Below, piece by piece: positions 37,021 to 48,159 of a DNA stretch of 64,000 bases. The position numbers and the translations under genes were made by a program. How positions within the stretch are numbered: the stretch's first letter is position 1; each line of letters begins with the position of its first letter. This DNA comes from Typhlomys cinereus. Its lineage: Eukaryota > Chordata > Mammalia > Rodentia > Platacanthomyidae. Location: the NCBI GenBank assembly GCA_023101885.1, contig JALPQD010000639.1, forward strand, positions 1 to 64,000, given 5' to 3'. The notes beneath the pieces were generated by a model, which was given only the letters and a program-made list of their open reading frames with translations, was not told the origin of the DNA and did not search any database.

Positions 37021-37462
37021 GAGGCCCCAGCTAGCTGGCAGAGAATCCATCAGGCTTGCTGAGTGAAGATACCTCGAGAGGCTTCCTGAGTTGTATTCAG
37101 GTTTTAAGTTTTCTGGACCCAGATACTGCAGAACAATAAGACGCTATCTCATCTATGCCCTGTCTACAATATCTGTGAGCAATGACAAGGATTATTTTTA
37201 TCACTTAAGTATTTTGACATTTGTCACACAGATGCGGCAAAAAGAAAACATTTTGCAATCAGTATGGCTGATTTCAAATATGTGATCTCAGTCTTGAAGC
37301 CTATTGAAAGGCCTTGTCAATTTCATCCTCCACATTTACTTCATTAGCCTCCAGTTTTCTCTTGTTTCCTGTAGCCTTTGTTAAGATTATAACCTACACG
37401 GCTTGATTAGTTCCTTCCCCTGATCTTTTATTTAGTTTACACGGATTTATATAAAGCTTAAT

Positions 37463-37774
37463 GGGGCTAGGCAGATGCCTCAGTGGGTAAATGCTTCCTG
37501 TGCAAACATGAAGACTTGAGTTTGGATCTCCACCACCCACTTGAAAATCTGGGTAGGATGGTGTATGCTTGTAGCACTTAGACATGGGCAAAGACAATAA
37601 GATCTGGAGGCTTGGTCTAGCCAAAATGTCAAGTTTCAAGTTCAGTGAGATTCTAGCTCAAAAATAAGGTGGAGATCAACAGCAGACGATACCAGAAGTT
37701 GACTCCACACACCTATATGCAGATGAGCAAACCTTTGTATACACCTGCATGTTGCACGTATGCGCGTGTGTGCG

Positions 37775-37808
<34 letters not shown>

Positions 37809-37830
37809 TCCACACACTCACAATTGTGTT
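37463..37830 (+). mobile_element. B4-type (ID-B1 dimer) SINE
   Basis: GGGGCTAGGCAGATGCCTCA is a tRNA-like head, GAGTTTGGATCTCC a B box. The B1-like half carries TTCAGTGAGATTCTAGCTC and AAAAATAAGGTGGAGATCAA, a B4 signature. It ends in a CG/CA tail. Confidence 0.8.
37755..37812. repeat. (CG)/(CA)n alternating tract
   Basis: GCGCGTGTGTGCGCACACGC runs into CGCGCGCACACA, with a palindromic GTGTGCGCACAC centre. It is the tail of the preceding SINE and is prone to Z-DNA. Confidence 0.95.
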
Positions 37831-37899
37831 TTTTCTTTCCTATTTTTCATAATAGTCTTACAACATTTCTGAAATTTCCCTGTTGTTATTAAGGTAAAA

Positions 37900-40800
37900 T
37901 TAACATAGTAATTCTCTCACATACATACCTCTTTGGCCTCATATGGTTACATACTCTGATCCCTGCTTTGTACACTCCTCATACATTCACTTTTTCTACT
38001 TGGCATCCATAGTTATAAAAGCAACTTTGATAAACACACTAATTCTATTTTCTGCTTTTAACTATTAGATTTCTGTTTTGGTTTCTTAATTTGCCAGGTG
38101 TATCATGCCTTCCTTTTTGCTTACCAAACTGCTGCCTATTCTTTCTGGAAAGACTTCTTAAAGGAATCTGCCTCAGCTCAGAGAACTAACATCATTTAGC
38201 TTTCAGCTCTAGCAGGAGACAGACTTTGATTTGTAGTATAAAATGTCCACCGAACCAGTCTTTGCCCAGTGTGGGATCAGCTAAGAGGTGAGAAGGATGA
38301 GGAGAAGGAAGATGGAAGCTGTCAGCTACTGTCTACCAGAAGCGACACCTGCCTGCCTTAACTGTTCAACTCCAACTGCACTGCTCTGCGCCTTCAGGAG
38401 AAGACAGCCCCTGAGCTGGAAGAGTTGAAGGGGCAGTCCATACCGTGAAAAGAGGACTGAAAGAAAAGTCTCTGGGATTTCAGCTTCTCTCAAGACTGGA
38501 GGGTCTGACAGTTCTGATCCTCATACCCTGGAGACACATGGGTTTGAGGTACTGCCCCTCTGGCCTCTTCCTATCTACAATACATACGAATTTTTTAGAG
38601 GAGCCAAAACAAATTTGTAAACAGAATAAGAATTGAATATCCTAGAACAAAGGTCTATAAATCACTCATGAATCATGGCAGCACACTTGTTACTAATACC
38701 TTAGCTAGCAGCTCAGTTGTTACTTCTCCAGCATGGCCATTCCTAAGTCTACAAGTTAAGCCAAGTCTATAGCTTCACCAGTCATGTTTCCAAATTTGCA
38801 TCTCTTCTTTATATCCCTCTTTAGCTCAGTTCTAATCCTGCTCCTTTCCATATGCTGAACTGAGATTATGAGATTATCTAGGTATGTATGACCTTTATCT
38901 TTTTTTTTTTTTTGCTTATCTTTGTATTTCTGATGCTTGGCAATGAACAAGGACTCATAAATACCTATTGCTTGCTTAACAAAGTCATAGAAATGTATGT
39001 GGTATGCATGTAGTACTTTGTTGTATTGATTATAATGATTTATTTAGAGTTTAGAAAATTTTGTCAGCCCAGATAAAAGGAAGTATAAAATAGAAAATTT
39101 TCTTTCTTGTCCTGCGCTAGAAAGCTTATCTTTCCTGTTACTATCATTCTGTGCTGTTCTTTGCTGATGTCAGGACCTAACTTCTCTGGCTCTCCAATAT
39201 GACTGAAGTCCAGAGACACTCCAGGAATCCTATGGCCTTTAGCACCAGGCTGTGTCTCCTGAGATATTCAGTTCCTAGAATGAACAGCTATAGATAGCCA
39301 TTGTTACACTACCTAGAATTATCTTGCAAGTCAATCCAATACTCTCTCTCTCTCTCTCTCTCTCTTTTTCTCAGAATTTGACATTGTTAAAGTGAGTTTG
39401 GGCACACAGTTCTTTCATCACCAGACTTGGCAGCACCATGCCCCATACTAGAACCTTACATTCTTTTTTTTTGAAAGAGCTCACAAATGTATAAGATTTA
39501 TTAAAGTCATACTACAATGCTACTTGTTAGGAAAAGAGATGAGATTCTAAGTAATAGTTATCAAAGATACAGACCAAAGGAAAATGGAATAAATAAATAC
39601 TGTAGTATACAGAAACTCAAATTAGTCATGCACTATGTATTTAGGAAATATGCTTTTTCCATACATTATCCTGTCTTTGTATTTATAACTCACTTCAACA
39701 ATCACAGAATCTTTTTCTTCTAATACCACAAATGAATGTGAGAGTGATCTGGTTGTCACATCTGCACTCCATTGATTTGACTGATCTGGCTAGCTAAGTC
39801 TGTGTCCTCTTTCTCCCTCATTGGTCCATGTGCTTCCATCTGGAAGCTGCTTGCTTCATCAAAGAGGATAACATTCCCTGAATAAAAGAGGTTTGGTGTT
39901 TGGTCAAGGGTATAAGACTAGTTGTCCTCCCCTGCTTGAATTTCCAAACAAGAGCTCTAGTCCCTTAGTTCTTACTATCCCATCTTCTGCAAGGTTCTCT
40001 GAGCCTTGTGATAGTTTGGGGGGGGGTGTTGATCTGTGATTTTGATGTGTAATATAGGACAAAGCAGTCTATAGTCATTTATTCCATGCACCATGATCAA
40101 TTGTGGGTCTCTGCATTGAAAACCTTAAAGCAAAAGGTGTTTCTTAGTTGAATGCTGAGATGTTCTCTAAACATGGGTATAATGATACATGTTTAGAGGG
40201 CAGCTTGCTATCAAGTACTTATAATTAAACCTTAGTAGTTTGTTCCCACCTAGAGCCTGTGGTCTCTCCTTCCATGGGTTCTTGGTTTGGTTTACAATTC
40301 TAGGCATGTGTTTCTTGTCACAAAATGGACCTTAAATCCAATCAGGAAGCAGTTGGTTGTGCCCATATTTCATGCCACTATTACACCAGCTGTCTCCTCT
40401 TGCTAAGGTGTTATTACTTTAGTTTGTAGCATTCATATCTGCTACATGGTTCTTACTATTTTTTTTTAAAATAGCTTTCATGTTGACTTTTAATCTATTT
40501 CAGTAGAAAACAGAGTATTTTAAAACTTCAAAACATCTTTTGTTTTCTTTGCATGCATTTTTGGTATCTTGTCATTCTGTTTTGTTACAATGACTTAATG
40601 TTATTGTAACCAACTACTTGATCTATTTATTTTCAAATTTGGGCTCATATATAGGATCCTTTTTTCTAGTTCATGATTATTGTACAACCTTTTATAAAGA
40701 CATTTACTGCATTAGTTTATTCTGCCTTCATTTTTAATTGTATCAAACATATCACAACATAAAATCCTCAGGAAAAAAGAGGAGCACACACCTCTTTACA

Positions 40801-41974
40801 GTTCTACTTGGTTCTGTTTACCTGTGTATTGACATTGGGGCTCTTTATAAGCTGATATCATAGGCCCATGTTTGTCATGGCTGTGAGAACTTTCTTGTGA
40901 ATTATATATTTTTCAACATATGACAAATTCTTGATGATAAGTGCATTCTTTGAGAATTTAATTTGAGAATACTTTTAGATGTATGGAAAAATTTCCTGTT
41001 TAAAATTGTTATGTAACCACAATACAACTGAGTCACACTAAAAAACTAGTGCATTACTAGTAATTAAATCCCAAATTTTATTCAGATGTCACAAGTTTTT
41101 GTTACTATTGTTTTTTCCCATTAATGCTTTTTTTTAATTCTAAATTTCTGACCATAATTTTACATTCAATTTAGTTTCTTGGTCCACTTCCCTCTTCTGT
41201 CAGGAAAATATCTTAGTCATCCTCTATTTAATATGATCTTGGCAGTTTTCAAGAATGTTGACAGGTGTCACATACTGTGTACATGCCTCTTGGTGAAACT
41301 GGACATGTCTTATTATTGGTGCTATTTACCATCATCACCTTTGAAAAATATTGTTGATCAGTTTTCTCCAGCAGAAGTTTCCTCCTTATCACACCCTCCT
41401 GTTTTCATGGCCTAATCCTTGGAAGCAAATTATTAACATCTCAGTTACAATTGAAAAGGAGGTTAAATGTCCCCTACGCAAAAGGGGATGTTTTCCAATT
41501 GAATTGTATTTTGAGACTTACTTAAGTCTTATTGAACTGTGAATGTTTGTCTGTCTAGTTTTTTCAAATTTTTTGCAAACATGTTCATTTTACATGTGCA
41601 TCTATGTATTAAATGTGTATCTGATTTTGTGTTTGGATTTTATGTGTTGCCATTTGTCTTTTATCAAAGGAATTTCTGCTTCATTTTCTTGGATGACTCC
41701 TTAGTGTTGCTGCTGGCTTCTGACATGGTTATCAGAATTGCAAACCCTGGCACAGTTCACCAACCCTGGGAGCAGTAGGGATTTGCTCTGTGCCATGGTG
41801 AAGTGATAGCTGTCTTCTGCTTAACAGATGATTTTTCAGAGGGACCAGCTTAGTTCTCATATCAGTGAACTAAAAGGGAGGGCACTTTAAACCTCCTTTG
41901 GCATGATGAATCATTCCTAAGCTGAGAATGTGACCTCAAAAGAAAGCTCTCATTTTGTAACACCAGAACTTTCG
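37900..41974. other. Long unassigned stretch with one L2 relic
   Basis: I see no gene. 38170-38560 is GC-richer than its surroundings, without a clear family. A (CT)n run at 39341-39366 ends in TTTTTCTCAG. A G8 run lies near 40019-40026. 41170-41420 may be an old LINE fragment but I cannot assign it. Confidence 0.4.
38855..38985 (+). mobile_element. L2 LINE 3'-end relic
   Basis: TTTGTATTTCTGATGCTTGG, then ACTCATAAATACCTATTGC is a decayed L2 3' end (compare 33555-33775). Confidence 0.55.
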
Positions 41975-42130
41975 GGTTCAAATTTTAATAGCTACCATTT
42001 GTGTATTTGGCTTCATCCTAGATGCTTCTGTGTAGCATCTTATTGTATCTTTCCAGCATTTCTCAGGAGTAGTCTGGTTCTTCCCATTTTGCAGAGTAGA
42101 AGTTACAACGTGAAGTTAAAAGGATAGAGG
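41975..42130 (+). mobile_element. MIR SINE relic
   Basis: ATAGCTACCATTTGTGTATT and CCCATTTTGCAGAGTAGAAG match the MIR core in order. The remainder is decayed. Confidence 0.75.
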
Positions 42131-42689
42131 AAAGTCTGTTGAGGAACTCAACAAATCCTTGATTAACCCCTCCTATGGAGATTTCAAAGGAGATACAAGG
42201 GCAAACTGGGCACTGCCCTGCTCTCAAGGAGTTCTGAGATTGTGATAATTACACAGGCTTTATATTTTGTAAGAATGAAAATATCCAAAAGGAATACTTT
42301 CGTATTATGAAAATTTTAAATCCCATACTTTTGGCCGTAAGTTAGTGGTTCCGTTGGAAGGAATGGGTTCCAGTGGTGTATTTTAAACAGCCAGGAAACT
42401 GCAAATTTTGAAAGACTTAAAAAAAGTTTTCAATTTGTTTTTGGTACAAATTTCAGATTTTTTTTCAATTTAAGATTAATGTATTTATATGTGTTTTTTT
42501 TTATAGATGCTTTACAGACATTCCAGAAAACTTCTGAACATCAATAATTTGGCAAGTTAAGAGATTTCAAATACTGTTGTCTTTGTATAATTATGAACTA
42601 CTGAAAAGATAAACAATTTCCTCTTTGTCACCAAGATATTGATCAGTTTTTAAAAGTTATAATTTTACGGTTTAAATGGAATGTATTTT

Positions 42690-42968
42690 TAAAAAATTTA
42701 TTTGTGATATGGAAGACTGGAGAAAGAGGAGAGAGGGAAGAAAGGAAAGAAAGAAAGAGAAAGAGAGAGAGAAAAAGAGAAAGAAATGTTTGGGAGGACT
42801 CACATAACTTGTGGAACTCCCCATTAGCATGTAGAGGTCAGAGGACAACTTTTAAAAGTCAGTTTTCTCCTTCTACCATGTGGTTTTCTGGTATCAAACT
42901 CAGGTTGCCTATTATTGAATTCAGATTTTTATACAACTGCCTTTACCAGCTGAACAGTCTCGCTGACT
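42690..42968 (-). mobile_element. tRNA-headed rodent SINE (B4/RSINE-like) with GA-rich tail
   Basis: GAGGTCAGAGGACAACTTTT, TTCTACCATGTGGTTTTCTG, GTATCAAACTCAGGTTGCC and CAGCTGAACAGTCTCGC mirror the element at 34425-34625. The A-rich end is expanded into a purine-rich microsatellite at 42718-42785. Confidence 0.65.
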
Positions 42969-43525
42969 CTCGATGCAGTTTGAAGAAAATAAGACTGTTA
43001 CGTTTAGCCCATAAAGTACATTTGAAGTGAAACTTTTGCAGATTTTTAACTTAAAATTTTATATACAGTCTTTTATCTGATATGGATTATTTCATTAAAG
43101 ATACCCATGAGATTATTTTGAAATCTGGTATTTGTAAAACAAAAAATGGCATTTACTGAAAAGCCAGGCATTCTGTCACACATTGGATAATTTGGTTACA
43201 TTGGAAGTTATGCCAAGTTTCCTGCACATAATCTCTTATACCTCTGCAAAAGTTCTAGGGGAATCTTACTAGACACTGGCAGTGATAAAATATTTCAAAC
43301 ACCAATGTACTGAACTTTAAAAATTTGTAAGTTCTATTTATGAAGATAGGTTCAAAAGTAGTCTATTTAGATTATGGGACATGATGTTAAGTTTTGTTTT
43401 ATGTTTTTATTATATCCCAAATTGGAACAAATCAGAAAAGATAAACCTTTATGAGACTGCAGTTATTTCTTGTAAGACATTCGCTAGTAAAATTGTTCTC
43501 TGCTTTCATTTATTTTTATTTTTAG

Positions 43526-43583
43526 TTTAAAAGCTAAAGCCAAGCCAGGAAGAGGAAGACAAGATGAACAGACCCAAATAAAG
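43526..43583 (+). other. Candidate internal exon (58 nt)
   Basis: A pyrimidine-rich tract (43496-43520) ends in TTTTTAG. A 58-nt segment follows and ends at AAG|GTAAAC, a fair 5' splice site. One frame is open across it. After one base of a split codon it reads LKAKAKPGRGRQDEQTQIK and finishes exactly on a codon boundary; the other two plus frames hit stops in the first few codons. The composition (58 nt of purine-rich sequence between T-rich flanks) is exon-like. I do not recognise the protein. It could be a coding exon of a large plus-strand gene, a lncRNA exon, or chance. Confidence 0.3.
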
Positions 43584-43989
43584 GTAAACATCTTGGTAAT
43601 GAAGGTCAGCGGTCTGAAATAAACCAGAAGATCATCAGTGCCTGTGATCTAGGGTCCTCTATCTTGACCTTTCCCAATCCTGCTTTACTTGTCATTTAGA
43701 CATCCCCTCTCAAAACAGATGCTGTCAAAGGAAATATTGCTGCATAGTTGGCTTCCAAGATTGTGTTCCATATGAAATGTGTCTCTTTTGTCCATTTCCA
43801 GCTGATAGAGGTATAAAAGATATTCAGACCTTTTCAGACTCTGACCACTTTGCCAACTGATACTGTAAAGATTAAAATGAAAAAGGGGAGGGCTTAAATT
43901 TGACAAGAACCCATACATTTGAGCCTATATTTGTTTTTTCCCTAACCTCTTAGGTTTTTAGATGCAAATGAAAGTAGTGTGCAATTGAG

Positions 43990-44080
43990 TAAAAGGCTCA
44001 TGCCTATAATCTCAGCATCCAGGAAGCTGTTGCAAGTTCACAACCAGTCTTGACTACAGAAAAATAAGGTTTGAGAAAAG
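43990..44080 (+). mobile_element. B1 SINE fragment
   Basis: GGCTCATGCCTATAATCTCA, then CAAGTTCACAACCAGTC and an A-rich end fit a decayed B1. It lies between the two exon candidates. Confidence 0.65.
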
Positions 44081-44127
44081 TACTGCAGCACTTTCAGAAG
44101 ATTCTCTTGTTTTCTTCTGATTTTCAG

Positions 44128-44300
44128 CTGAGGGAAGGACTTCAGAAGCTTTGAAAGAAAGACAAACTTTGACAACATTGCTTACAGCCCCAGATGACCA
44201 AAGTGGTCCTTAAATAATCTCACCATTTCTGGATTTCTTGGAAATGGCTACAAAAATGTGGAGGGCATTAGAGAGGAATAAAAATGCAATGCTTAGAATA
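44128..44300 (+). other. Candidate terminal exon
   Basis: The tract 44103-44127 (TCTTGTTTTCTTCTGATTTT then CAG) is a strong acceptor. One frame is open for 27 codons to TAA at 44211 (starts EGRTSEALKE, ends APDDQSGP). The phase that would follow from the 43526-43583 candidate instead gives LREGLQKL and a stop. AATAAA occurs at 44277-44282, within reach for polyadenylation. It is equally consistent with a non-coding last exon or with chance. Confidence 0.22.
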
Positions 44301-44534
44301 TTTTTATTCTAGTACATTATAGAAATAAAACAGTTAATAGCATGAAAGACAAAGATAGGTAGTATGTTTCTAAACTTAAAGCATCTTCAGTTAAGCAAAT
44401 ATTTGCAGTTATTTTGGTGAGAGGAACAAGTGATTAGATTAGTTAACATTGCTAATAGTTCTAAAATTCAACACAAGGACAAGAAAGTCAGATTCAAATG
44501 TATGTCACTGATATAGAAATAGCAAATAGAATAG

Positions 44535-44758
44535 AAGCATTGGGAATATAAAACTTCCTTTTTGATATATAGATATAAATATATATAGATATAAATATAT
44601 ATAGATATAAAATAATAGAATACATTAAAATCATTATTGTATTGGGAATATAAAGCATTGGGAATATAAAACTTCCTTTTTGATATATAGATATAAATAT
44701 ATATAGATATAAATATATATAGATATAAAATAATAGAATACATTAAAATCATTATTGT
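44535..44758. repeat. 118-bp perfect tandem duplication with inner 16-bp repeats
   Basis: The segment beginning AAGCATTGGGAATATAAAAC at 44535 recurs 118 bp later at 44653, apparently without a mismatch over about 106 bp. Inside each unit, TAGATATAAATATATA repeats with a 16-bp period. The identity indicates a very recent event or an assembly artefact. Confidence 0.95.
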
Positions 44759-44769
44759 TCTCAAATGCT

Positions 44770-47328
44770 TTGCTTATTTAGAACCACAAAGGATACCCAT
44801 TAGGAGGGTATCCTTTCAAGGTATGCTGAGAGTTAGGACCTAGCCTAATAACTATTTACATACCACAGGTGCATGCCCTCCCCTCTGAAGCTCAGGTAAC
44901 TAGGTCATGAAAAACTAAATAATGTGACAGTCACTGTGTGAGTATGAATTCAGTTCACTCATTTGATTGAATCTGAAAGTTAAATTCTAAGAAAACTTCA
45001 ATTTACTCATCAATTTATAATGAATTCTGCCATTAAGTTACTGCCTATGACCCAACAACTCATGTCTTGACACACACAGACACTTGGCAGTTTTGGTGGT
45101 GACAAATAGCACATTAGCTGTAGATTAAAAATGAAATGAGAGAGAAAAGAATTTCCTATACTGACATAATGTCCCATACTACAATAAATTTTTAAGAAGG
45201 CATAATGATAAAGTTAGTCTATTATAATGTCAAAGTTTAAAGAGTAGCTAAAGGTAGATTAATTTGGTTTCCCGTTTTTGATTCCTGCCTTTTCCTTCTC
45301 TGGCTTCCTGGTATGCTATCTCCTAGTGACCACATCAATCAAGATGATGATGATGGTAGTTTACCCAAAACTCAGCCTACTCCTGCATGAAACTTCAAAC
45401 AACACCATGTCACCAATAATCCATTGTATTGTGCTTGCCATAGTTGAGACTTGTTTGATAAGTAATGTGTGAATCTAACATTTCCTTTCCTCTTAGTTTT
45501 CTCAGATACCTTATTATTCTCTAAAATATAACCTTCAATAGTAAGTTTGGTTCAAAATGCCTCTATTTTCTCAAATCTGTCTCCAGATTCTTCTGCCCTA
45601 TCCACTGACTGGGCAGATTGTTACTAGGCAAATCTTTCAGGGATTAAGACACACTTTTCAATGCCTCTGAAAAACAGCAAGCCAGGGACTGTCACTGTTG
45701 CTCCTCATTCATTTGTTCATTTGTTCCCCATTTATTCAATCTATCTGTATATTTATTCCATTGGTTCAAGAGAAAATTTGAAGACAAAATTATCAGGGTC
45801 TACTAACTGACTGTTATAAGCGAAAATAAAGGCAATGCCAACAGGCTAATTTTGGTTGTGATAAAAATGTAACTTTCTAAAGTGTCATCTACTTACTTGA
45901 GAGTCAAACAGCTTCACAGCCTTATTTCTCTGTCCTAGACTTTTCATCCTCTCTCTTTTCACTTACTTTTTCTTACATGTTACTTGAATGGGTTGTTCCT
46001 GTCCCTGCAATTGACCAAAATTTTTTTGAAACTGATGTCTTCATTGTTCCTTTATGCAATTGATTAATATGAATGATGATTTGTATTTCTGTTTTCCAAA
46101 AGATGTTCTTAAAATGAACAGTAGTTGGATAAGCTAAATGGTTTTAGACTTTTTTGAAGCATAATGAGATATTTAATTAAAATGGAATTTAATATTTTTA
46201 CTAATATATCTATGCTGATTATTTTTTGCCATACTTCATAGAGGAAAGAAAACTTCCATTTGGAGACTAACAGAAAAATGTTATGAAAATATGTTTTTTA
46301 GAAGCTATGAAACTAAGAAGTGAAAGATGTTCAGCCACTTTTGGGACATAACTTGTGTTTTTATAAACTATATGAAAGTAAATACCCTAGAAGTAAAAGA
46401 AATAATCAATTACCAGATAAGTGAAAAAGACTAATTTTAATTGGTTTTAATTTTTCTTTTTCTATACATGAGTAAACTCTATGTTTGAACACTTCAAAAC
46501 CACATTGTCAGCTAACAATTGGTGATTAGAGTAGACTTAATCTCAAGGTAATTTCCAGTAGTGTGCTAGCAAAAAGAAAATATTGCTGATTCTCAGATAC
46601 CCTAACATAAAATATATTCTGAAGCGATTATTATGAAAGTTTCTCTCCATCCCCCATCTCCTTGAAATAATTAGGAATGGCAAATATCATTTTTAACCAT
46701 GAATTTTCAGACTCAGTAGATAATGATTATTTTTCCAGCTTGGTTATATTCAGATAAAGCATATTCTTTTAATGATGGTATATATAGGATCTAGTTTTTT
46801 TGTTAAGTTGAGAAATGAAGTGAAAGTAGCCTCTGAACTGTTTTTCTGTAAATCTTTCTTTCTTTCTGAAAATGTGAAAGCTTGAAAAGACACGAAGATT
46901 TGAGAAAACATGAGAATTGGACCTTAGTTTCAATAATTGTAAACTTTTGATGTCATCACTGCAATTTATTAGCCACCTGCAAAGTGCTCTAGTGACACCC
47001 ACTTTAGCCAATGTCATCTCCTAAGACTGAAATTATCCAGAAATCCTAAGTACTCTCTATGTCAACAGGGTAAACACACTCAAACTTCTGTTTAGAGCAA
47101 ACAGTTTCCCTACGAATACATAACTATGGAAACAAAGTTATTGGAAGGAAAAACGATAGTGTCTAAGGATCCTCGGCATGACAATCAGATTATGCTGGCT
47201 CTGCAGCTACATAGCTAGAGCCTCTGATTTCTCTCAGAATCTAATGCCTTTTCAGGCTTGTGATTATGCACAAAATGGTTGTGGTATATGTGAAATGCAT
47301 TTGGCACATCATGAAGCCGTAATCTAAG
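44770..47328. other. Unassigned AT-rich stretch
   Basis: No gene, RNA gene or named repeat is recognised. Frames are short. Confidence 0.4.
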
Positions 47329-47461
47329 AGGACTATGAGCAAGCCAGGTTAGTATAAAGGAATTAGATCTAAAATATAAGACAATTATTATGAACAGAAC
47401 CAAGAATATTTTGGCATCCCATAAGTCAAAGGTATTTTTCAATGATGCAATAAGAAGACTG
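47329..47461 (+). repeat. Inverted repeat, left arm
   Basis: This pairs with 47746-47873 in inverted orientation. Shared blocks (left-arm sense) include TATAAAGGAATTAGAT, GACAATTATTATGAACA, GCATCCCATAAGTCAAAGGT and ATTTTTCAATG. The arms are about 130 bp, somewhat diverged, and separated by 284 bp. Confidence 0.92.
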
Positions 47462-47494
47462 TTAATCTAAGTTTTGGAACCTGATCTTGGTCTT

Positions 47495-47545
47495 CATATT
47501 TGCATGGTAAGCTCTGTACCAATTAAGCTGCCTCCCAAGTCATAT
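47495..47545 (-). mobile_element. ID-like SINE fragment in the inverted-repeat loop
   Basis: TTGCATGGTAAGCTCTGTAC followed by CAATTAAGCTGCCTCCCAAG matches the antisense ID head (gcatgctaggcaagc, ctgagctacatccc). Confidence 0.5.
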
Positions 47546-47745
47546 ACATTTTCTTTTCTTTAAGAAAGTATTTTTAATTAATGATATGCACCCTCATATA
47601 CTAGGAAAATAATGTTCTTGAACAGTCAAATACATTCCTCTTATTAATAAACATGGAAGGCACTATACTGTTGATAAAAGAAATAGAAGATAACTATCTA
47701 ATATCTTAAGATATATTTGAAAATCATCTAGAGAAGAGGATGTAG

Positions 47746-47873
47746 CAGTCTTATTGCACCATTGAAAAATACCTTTGACTTATGGGATGCTGAAATATGT
47801 TTGATTGTGTTCATAATAATTGTCATGTTTTAAATCTAATTCCTTTATACTACCTTGGCTTGCTCAAGGTCCT
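47746..47873 (-). repeat. Inverted repeat, right arm
   Basis: Reverse complement of 47329-47461: CAGTCTTATTGCA, ATTGAAAAATACCTTTGACT, TATGGGATGC, TTCATAATAATTGTC, ATCTAATTCCTTTATAC and CTTGCTCAAGGTCCT. Confidence 0.92.
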
Positions 47874-47919
47874 GAGAGCCACAAATTCCTCTAAGAAGTC
47901 CCCAAACTCACATTAAAAA

Positions 47920-48150
47920 TCTGAGCATAGTTGTATGCCCTTGTAGTTCCAGTATTGGAAAGGTAAATCCAGAGTAATTCCTGTGGATCACTGGCTGACA
48001 GCCTGACAGATCTGTGAACCTCAAGTTCTAAGAAGAGGTCCTATCTCAAGAAATAATGTGGACAGTGCTTGAGGAACAACTGAGGTTGATCTCTGCCTTT
48101 TTATGTGGGTGTACATCCAGAGACAGAGAGAAAGAGAGAGAGAGTATATA
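47920..48150 (+). mobile_element. B4-type SINE
   Basis: GAGCATAGTTGTATGCCCTT, GATCACTGGCTGACAGCC, GTGAACCTCAAGTTCTAAG, GTCCTATCTCAAGAAATAA and GTGGACAGTGCTTGAGGAAC follow the B1-like half of B4. It ends in a GA-rich tail near 48120-48145. Confidence 0.75.
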
Positions 48151-48159
48151 TAGGGAAAA

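Noticed and set aside
39336..39368. Regularly repeated tracts as a CRISPR-like array
   Set aside because: All periodic tracts in the window are simple microsatellites or tandem duplications without unique spacers, and the DNA is mammalian.
39341..39391. Possible 17-nt microexon after a (CT)n tract ending in TTTTTCTCAG and before GTGAGT
   Set aside because: The acceptor is a by-product of a (CT)n microsatellite, and 17 nt is too short to judge without transcript data.
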